A DNA stretch of 18,378 nt, taken from contig JABXIW010000483.1 in assembly GCA_013372875.1 (NCBI GenBank), positions 1-18,378 of the forward strand, written 5' to 3'. The notes under the pieces were generated by a model, which was not told the DNA's origin, searched no databases, and worked only from the letters and a program-made list of their open reading frames with translations. Source of the DNA: Gammaproteobacteria bacterium (GTDB lineage Bacteria; Pseudomonadota; Gammaproteobacteria; Enterobacterales; Kangiellaceae). Shown piece after piece: positions 15,357 to 18,378 of this stretch (position 1 is the stretch's first letter; the number at the start of each line of letters is the position of its first letter). Both the position numbers and the translations under genes were made by a program.

Positions 15357-15692
15357 ATGACAACCAACGAGCAAGTTCTTCTTCAATCCATTCTCGCCAA
15401 AATAGATCGTGTTGAGCGCGCTGTTCTGGAGCAGCGTTTGCAGCAACAAAAGGTGGAGCTCCTTGGAAAGGACATTCTAACCGTTGATGAATGTGCAGCC
15501 TTGCTGGGTTTATCAACCAACCAGCTTTATAAGCTAACGAGCTCGGCAGAGATCCCTTACTTTAAGCTTGGCAAACACCTACGATTTGAGCGCCAAGCCA
15601 TCATGAGTTGGGTTGAGGAGCAGCGTGTTTCATCTCGCCATGAGATAGAAAAAAGGGCAGCAAACTATGTCGCCACCACTTCTCGTAAGTAA
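15357..15692 (+). CDS. Excisionase-like HTH_17 protein
   Basis: 111 residues. Residues 5-33 form a likely coiled coil (LLQSILAKIDRVERAVLEQRL); residues 41-88 form a MerR-like HTH_17/excisionase domain (LTVDECAALLGLSTNQLYKL then IPYFKLGKHLRFERQAIMSW). GAGGAGGGG precedes the ATG. Convergent with the integrase and close to it, it is the best candidate for the recombination directionality factor. The coiled coil suggests it dimerises on repeated sites such as the 9-bp iterons immediately upstream. Confidence 0.82.
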   Translation: MTTNEQVLLQSILAKIDRVERAVLEQRLQQQKVELLGKDILTVDECAALLGLSTNQLYKLTSSAEIPYFKLGKHLRFERQAIMSWVEEQRVSSRHEIEKRAANYVATTSRK

Positions 15693-15703
15693 TACCGTTA
15701 TCG

Positions 15704-15725
15704 CAGCGGCCTCATCAGGCCGCTG
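15704..15725. terminator. Bidirectional hairpin between xis-like gene and integrase
   Basis: CAGCGGCCT and AGGCCGCTG are perfect 9-bp arms around CATC, between convergent genes; the hairpin includes the last codons of the integrase. No U run is seen on either side, so it may stop or slow transcription only partially, or protect mRNA ends. Confidence 0.5.
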
Positions 15726-16896
15726 AATCCTTTCCAGAAGCAAAAATATCAGGGAATGTCAGCATGGCTTCCATCCTGCGTTGTTCAATGATGTCAGCGT
15801 AGATCTCTGTTGTCTTAAGTTCGCTATGACCGAGCAGTTTTGATACTGCATATATATCTATTCCTCGGCTAAGCTGAATTACAGCAAAGGTATGGCGACC
15901 AGCATGAAATGTAACGTGTTTACTTATTCCAGCAGCCAGAGCCCACCGAAGCAGTTCTACATTTATATAAGAAGAGTATTTCAATCCCTTGAATACTCGC
16001 TCGTGTGCTGCTTTGACTGGGCCTAAGAGTGATTCTGCTGACTTTGGTATGTCTAAATACTGAAGGCTCTTAGCATCGCCGTGAGAGAGTTTGGCTTGGT
16101 CGAAGATAATTCGTTTGTGATTATTGAATGTCTCTACTTCTGACCAGGTAAGTCTATGGATATCGCACCAACGCATACCCGTCACGCATGAGAATAAAAA
16201 CGCACGTTTAAGGACAGGATAGCGACACTCCGTTTGGGCTAACGCGTTGACCTCATCCAGTGTTAAATAAACCCGCTTAGTCGTTTTCGCTTTGATACTG
16301 GTCACTTGTGAAAGCGGGTTATCGCGAATAATACCTTCTCGATGTGCTTCGTTGATCGCCGCTCGAACTTTATTGAAGTAGGAGCTTTGTGTGTTGCGAG
16401 ATAATGCGGTATCACTTTTGGTTTTCGCTTCATTGGTGAGGTAATACTTAAACCCATCTAACCAGTCTTTATCCAGCTCATCAAAGCTAAGATCATGTTT
16501 CCCGCAGTAGAACAGCAGGTGCTTACGAGCTGAAAGCCAGATCGAGTGGTTGGAGGTTGAGGTGGTTTGTTCTTTGATGTCAATTTGCCGTTGAAAGTAA
16601 TCAATGAAGCTAGCTGAACGCTTGGTTCGATCCTCAAAACCATGCTTTTGGGATTGCCACTCAACCAGTCGTTTACTCTTAATGGTTTCGGCGAGAAGCA
16701 TGTGTTCTTTGTTATGTTGGCGCTGGGTGGGTGTTTTAGGTTTGTCGTGAACGTACAGGTCTAAGGTTTCGTAGCTGCGCTTACGTTTATTTTGGCGTCC
16801 ACCTTGTGTATTTGTGGTGTAGCCATAGTCATAAACTAAGCGTAGTGAGCGTGTGCCGTCAGTTCTAAGTGTCCGTTTTTCAATGGAAATTTTCAT
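15715..16896 (-). CDS. int: Tyrosine recombinase / site-specific integrase
   Basis: 393 residues from the ATG at 16896; a TTG four codons upstream is within the end repeats and less likely. An N-terminal arm-binding domain (1-90) and a SAM-like core-binding domain (about 95-200) precede the catalytic domain with R242 (TGMRWCDI), HAGRH (H331, R334), H357 (LLGHS) and the nucleophile Y366 (TEIYADI). The N-terminal layout (SLRLVYDYGY, RKRSYETLDLYV) resembles integrases common in Bacteroidetes elements more than classical SGI1-type integrases, by memory. It lies next to the mnmE attachment site, as expected. The repeat at 16900-16919 overlaps its ribosome binding region, so integrase or Xis binding could autoregulate it. 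Confidence 0.95.
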   Translation of the reverse strand: MKISIEKRTLRTDGTRSLRLVYDYGYTTNTQGGRQNKRKRSYETLDLYVHDKPKTPTQRQHNKEHMLLAETIKSKRLVEWQSQKHGFEDRTKRSASFIDYFQRQIDIKEQTTSTSNHSIWLSARKHLLFYCGKHDLSFDELDKDWLDGFKYYLTNEAKTKSDTALSRNTQSSYFNKVRAAINEAHREGIIRDNPLSQVTSIKAKTTKRVYLTLDEVNALAQTECRYPVLKRAFLFSCVTGMRWCDIHRLTWSEVETFNNHKRIIFDQAKLSHGDAKSLQYLDIPKSAESLLGPVKAAHERVFKGLKYSSYINVELLRWALAAGISKHVTFHAGRHTFAVIQLSRGIDIYAVSKLLGHSELKTTEIYADIIEQRRMEAMLTFPDIFASGKDSAA

Positions 16897-16899
16897 TTT

Positions 16900-16958
16900 A
16901 GCCCCCAATTGGTCCCCAATACGGCATTTATCATGTCATTGGGGGCCAACTGGGGACT
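16900..16958. repeat. Divergent pair of doubled TTGGGG repeats, right end
   Basis: Minus strand: TTGGGGACC, 2 bp, TTGGGGGCT (16919-16900). Plus strand: TTGGGGGCC, 2 bp, CTGGGGACT (16939-16958). Both have the 9-2-9 design of the left-end copy at 897-916. The plus copy extends into sequence similar to the left end up to about 16976. The minus copy overlaps the integrase start region. Confidence 0.68.
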
Positions 16959-16964
16959 AGATTT

Positions 16965-17063
16965 GGCAATTAACGGCAATAGATGGAAACAAACAGCAAA
17001 TGACGATCTAATAAAATCAGTGTGTTATCTACCGTTGTTTGCTGTTGTTTTCCGTTATTTGCC
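16965..17063. repeat. Inverted arm-type repeats next to the attachment site
   Basis: GGCAATTAACGGCAA (16965-16979) is inverted as GGCAAATAACGGAAA (17063-17049, minus), matching 13 of 15 bases. AACAGCAAA (16992-17000) is inverted exactly at 17046-17038. Such sets beside a core site are typical of integrase arm-binding sites. Confidence 0.6.
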
Positions 17064-17067
17064 CACT

Positions 17068-17085
17068 TTACTTCCCGATACAGAA
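17068..17085 (-). other. Attachment site, mnmE side
   Basis: Minus strand TTCTGTATCGGGAAGTAA forms the final FCIGK-stop of mnmE. The last seven bases were supplied by the element, as the displaced native copy at 841-858 shows. The sequence corresponds to the mnmE/thdF attachment site described for SGI1. Confidence 0.92.
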
Positions 17086-18378
17086 TGAAGAGAAGATGCG
17101 CCCGAGTAGGTCGTCAGAGCTGAACTCCCCGGTTATCTCATTCAGATGCTGCTGAGTGATGCGCAGCTCTTCGGCAAGGATTTCACCTGCCATATAGCCT
17201 TCAAGCTGCTCTTGGCCGATTTGCAGATGCTGGGCTGCACGTTCTAGTGCGTCCAAGTGACGACGGCGCGCCATAAAGCCACCCTCAGTATTACCTGAGA
17301 AACCCATGCACTCTTTTAGGTGGTTACGCAGCGCATCGACACCCGCCCCGGTTTTTGCTGAAAGGCGAATCAGAGTAGGATCGTTCACATGACAGATCCC
17401 CATATCTTCACCTGTTTGATCTGCTTTGTTGCGGATCACCGTCATGCCAATGCTTTCTGGCAGGCGATCGACAAAATCGGGCCAAATTTCTTTTGGATCG
17501 GTGGCGTCGGTCGTCGTGCCATCCACCATAAACAATACGCGGTCGGCTTGCGCGATTTCATCCCAAGCGCGTTCGATACCGATTTTTTCGACTTCATCAG
17601 AAGCGTCACGCAAGCCAGCAGTATCGATGATGTGCAAAGGCATACCGTCGATATGGATGTGCTCACGCAGCACGTCACGCGTGGTACCTGCTATGTCTGT
17701 TACGATTGCGGACTCTTTGCCCGACAGCGCGTTCAGTAGGCTTGATTTACCCGCATTTGGACGACCAGCAATCACGACTTTCATGCCTTCGCGCATGATC
17801 GCGCCTTGGTTCGCTTCTTTGCGTACCGCATCGAGGTTATCGATGATAGCTTGCAGATCTCCTGCAACTTTACCATCGGCAAGAAAATCGATTTCTTCTT
17901 CAGGGAAGTCGATGGCCGCTTCCACATAGATGCGAAGATGAATCAGTGATTCCACCAGCGTTTGAATGCGCTGCGAGAACTGGCCTTGTAGCGATTGTAG
18001 CGCCGATTTCGCCGCTTCTTCAGAGCTAGCATCAATCAGGTCGGCAATCGCTTCTGCCTGAGTCAAATCCATCTTGTCGTTCAAGAACGCACGTTCCGAG
18101 AACTCACCTGGACGGGCAGCTCGTACGCCAGTTATGCCCAGAATACGTTTAATCAGCATATCCATGACCACAGGGCCACCGTGACCTTGCAGTTCTAATA
18201 CGTCTTCGCCCGTGAACGAGTGCGGGTTAGGGAAGTACAGTGCAATGCCTTGGTCGAGCACCGTGCCATCTTCGGCTTGAAACGGCAGGTATTCAGCGTA
18301 ACGCGGTTTTAGAGTTTTCCCTGTGACTTCCAATGCCACTTGGTTGGCCTTAGGGCCTGAAACACGAATAATGCCGAC
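17068..18378 (-). CDS. mnmE: MnmE tRNA-modification GTPase (5' end outside window)
   Basis: Partial, open to the window edge; the frame continues upstream as [14 protein letters not shown], so the true start is beyond 18378. MnmE with MnmG installs the 5-aminomethyl-type modification on wobble uridines of several tRNAs. Visible: the N-terminal tetrahydrofolate-binding domain, the G domain with G1 GRPNAGKSS (about 17766-17740), [15 protein letters not shown] and NKAD, and the C-terminal [13 protein letters not shown] ending in the conserved Cys motif. The reading frame is intact despite element insertion because the element restores the last codons. Its native terminator is now at 791-833. Confidence 0.97.
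   Translation of the reverse strand, partial: VGIIRVSGPKANQVALEVTGKTLKPRYAEYLPFQAEDGTVLDQGIALYFPNPHSFTGEDVLELQGHGGPVVMDMLIKRILGITGVRAARPGEFSERAFLNDKMDLTQAEAIADLIDASSEEAAKSALQSLQGQFSQRIQTLVESLIHLRIYVEAAIDFPEEEIDFLADGKVAGDLQAIIDNLDAVRKEANQGAIMREGMKVVIAGRPNAGKSSLLNALSGKESAIVTDIAGTTRDVLREHIHIDGMPLHIIDTAGLRDASDEVEKIGIERAWDEIAQADRVLFMVDGTTTDATDPKEIWPDFVDRLPESIGMTVIRNKADQTGEDMGICHVNDPTLIRLSAKTGAGVDALRNHLKECMGFSGNTEGGFMARRRHLDALERAAQHLQIGQEQLEGYMAGEILAEELRITQQHLNEITGEFSSDDLLGRIFSSFCIGK

Larger units (their letters stand above)
841..17085. mobile_element. 16.2 kb integrative element in the 3' end of mnmE
   Basis: The boundaries are an 18-bp imperfect repeat, TTATTTACCGATACAGAA at 841 and TTACTTCCCGATACAGAA at 17068, identical over CCGATACAGAA. 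Both encode FCIGK-stop on the minus strand. Between them are a tyrosine integrase at the mnmE end, an excisionase-like gene, an AlpA-like regulator, a DUF927 ATPase, a type I restriction-modification operon, a possible MobI-like gene and several unknown genes. No conjugation apparatus or phage structural genes are visible, so it is either mobilisable by a helper or satellite-like. The 3' end of mnmE (trmE/thdF) is the known attachment site of SGI1-type islands. Confidence 0.93.

Noticed and set aside
15196..15516. Leftward 106-codon frame over the xis leader
   Set aside because: Overlaps the DUF927 gene end and the HTH_17 gene; product has no recognisable domain.
17426..17929. Long open frame (167 codons) on the plus strand
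   Set aside because: Entirely antisense to mnmE, whose GTPase motifs fix the true frame.
1..18378. CRISPR array, tRNA or rRNA genes, insertion sequences
   Set aside because: No regularly spaced long repeats, no cloverleaf-like sequence and no transposase motif was found.

Overview
The window is the right-hand side of a Vibrio-type chromosome I replication origin followed by a 16.2 kb integrative element. The first ~260 bases are the distal part of a gammaproteobacterial oriC: four DnaA boxes in the E. coli R1-R2-R3-R4 order and orientation, plus very dense GATC sites. mioC follows. At the far right is mnmE (trmE/thdF), whose 5' end lies outside the window. The order oriC-mioC-mnmE with this protein sequence indicates Vibrionaceae, most likely Vibrio; the species cannot be fixed from here.

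mioC and mnmE are normally neighbours. Here they are separated by DNA bounded by an 18-bp repeat (841-858 and 17068-17085). Both copies encode the MnmE C-terminus FCIGK-stop with different synonymous codons. The left copy is therefore the displaced native mnmE tail, and the right copy is the replacement carried in by the element. This is the attachment site known from Salmonella genomic island 1 and its relatives. The native mnmE terminator (791-833) was left behind next to mioC, 16 kb from its gene.

Element layout. Left end: attachment core, a doubled TTGGGGACC motif and three 9-bp TGGGAA iterons. Then a lipoprotein gene and an oriC-like GATC cluster with a DnaA box. Then an XRE regulator that sits among three identical-design operators (CTTAG-n5-CTAAG) next to a divergent two-helix membrane protein and a 28-residue membrane microprotein. 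Next come three leftward genes of poorly known function, one of which resembles the mobilisation protein MobI, preceded by a gene-free region that is a candidate oriT. The centre is a complete type I restriction-modification operon (XRE controller, hsdR, hsdM, hsdS), followed by a truncated HTH gene and a rhuM gene flanked by related repeats. Right end: AlpA-like regulator, DUF927 ATPase, excisionase-like HTH protein, a convergent tyrosine integrase, and dense direct and inverted repeats up to mnmE.

How it probably works (inference): the integrase and HTH_17 protein move the element in and out of mnmE; repeats shared between the ends and the xis leader are candidate binding sites; the MobI-like gene and adjacent non-coding DNA would allow mobilisation by a helper element; the type I system would stabilise the element and defend the host. 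No conjugation machinery, tRNA, rRNA, CRISPR array or insertion sequence was seen.
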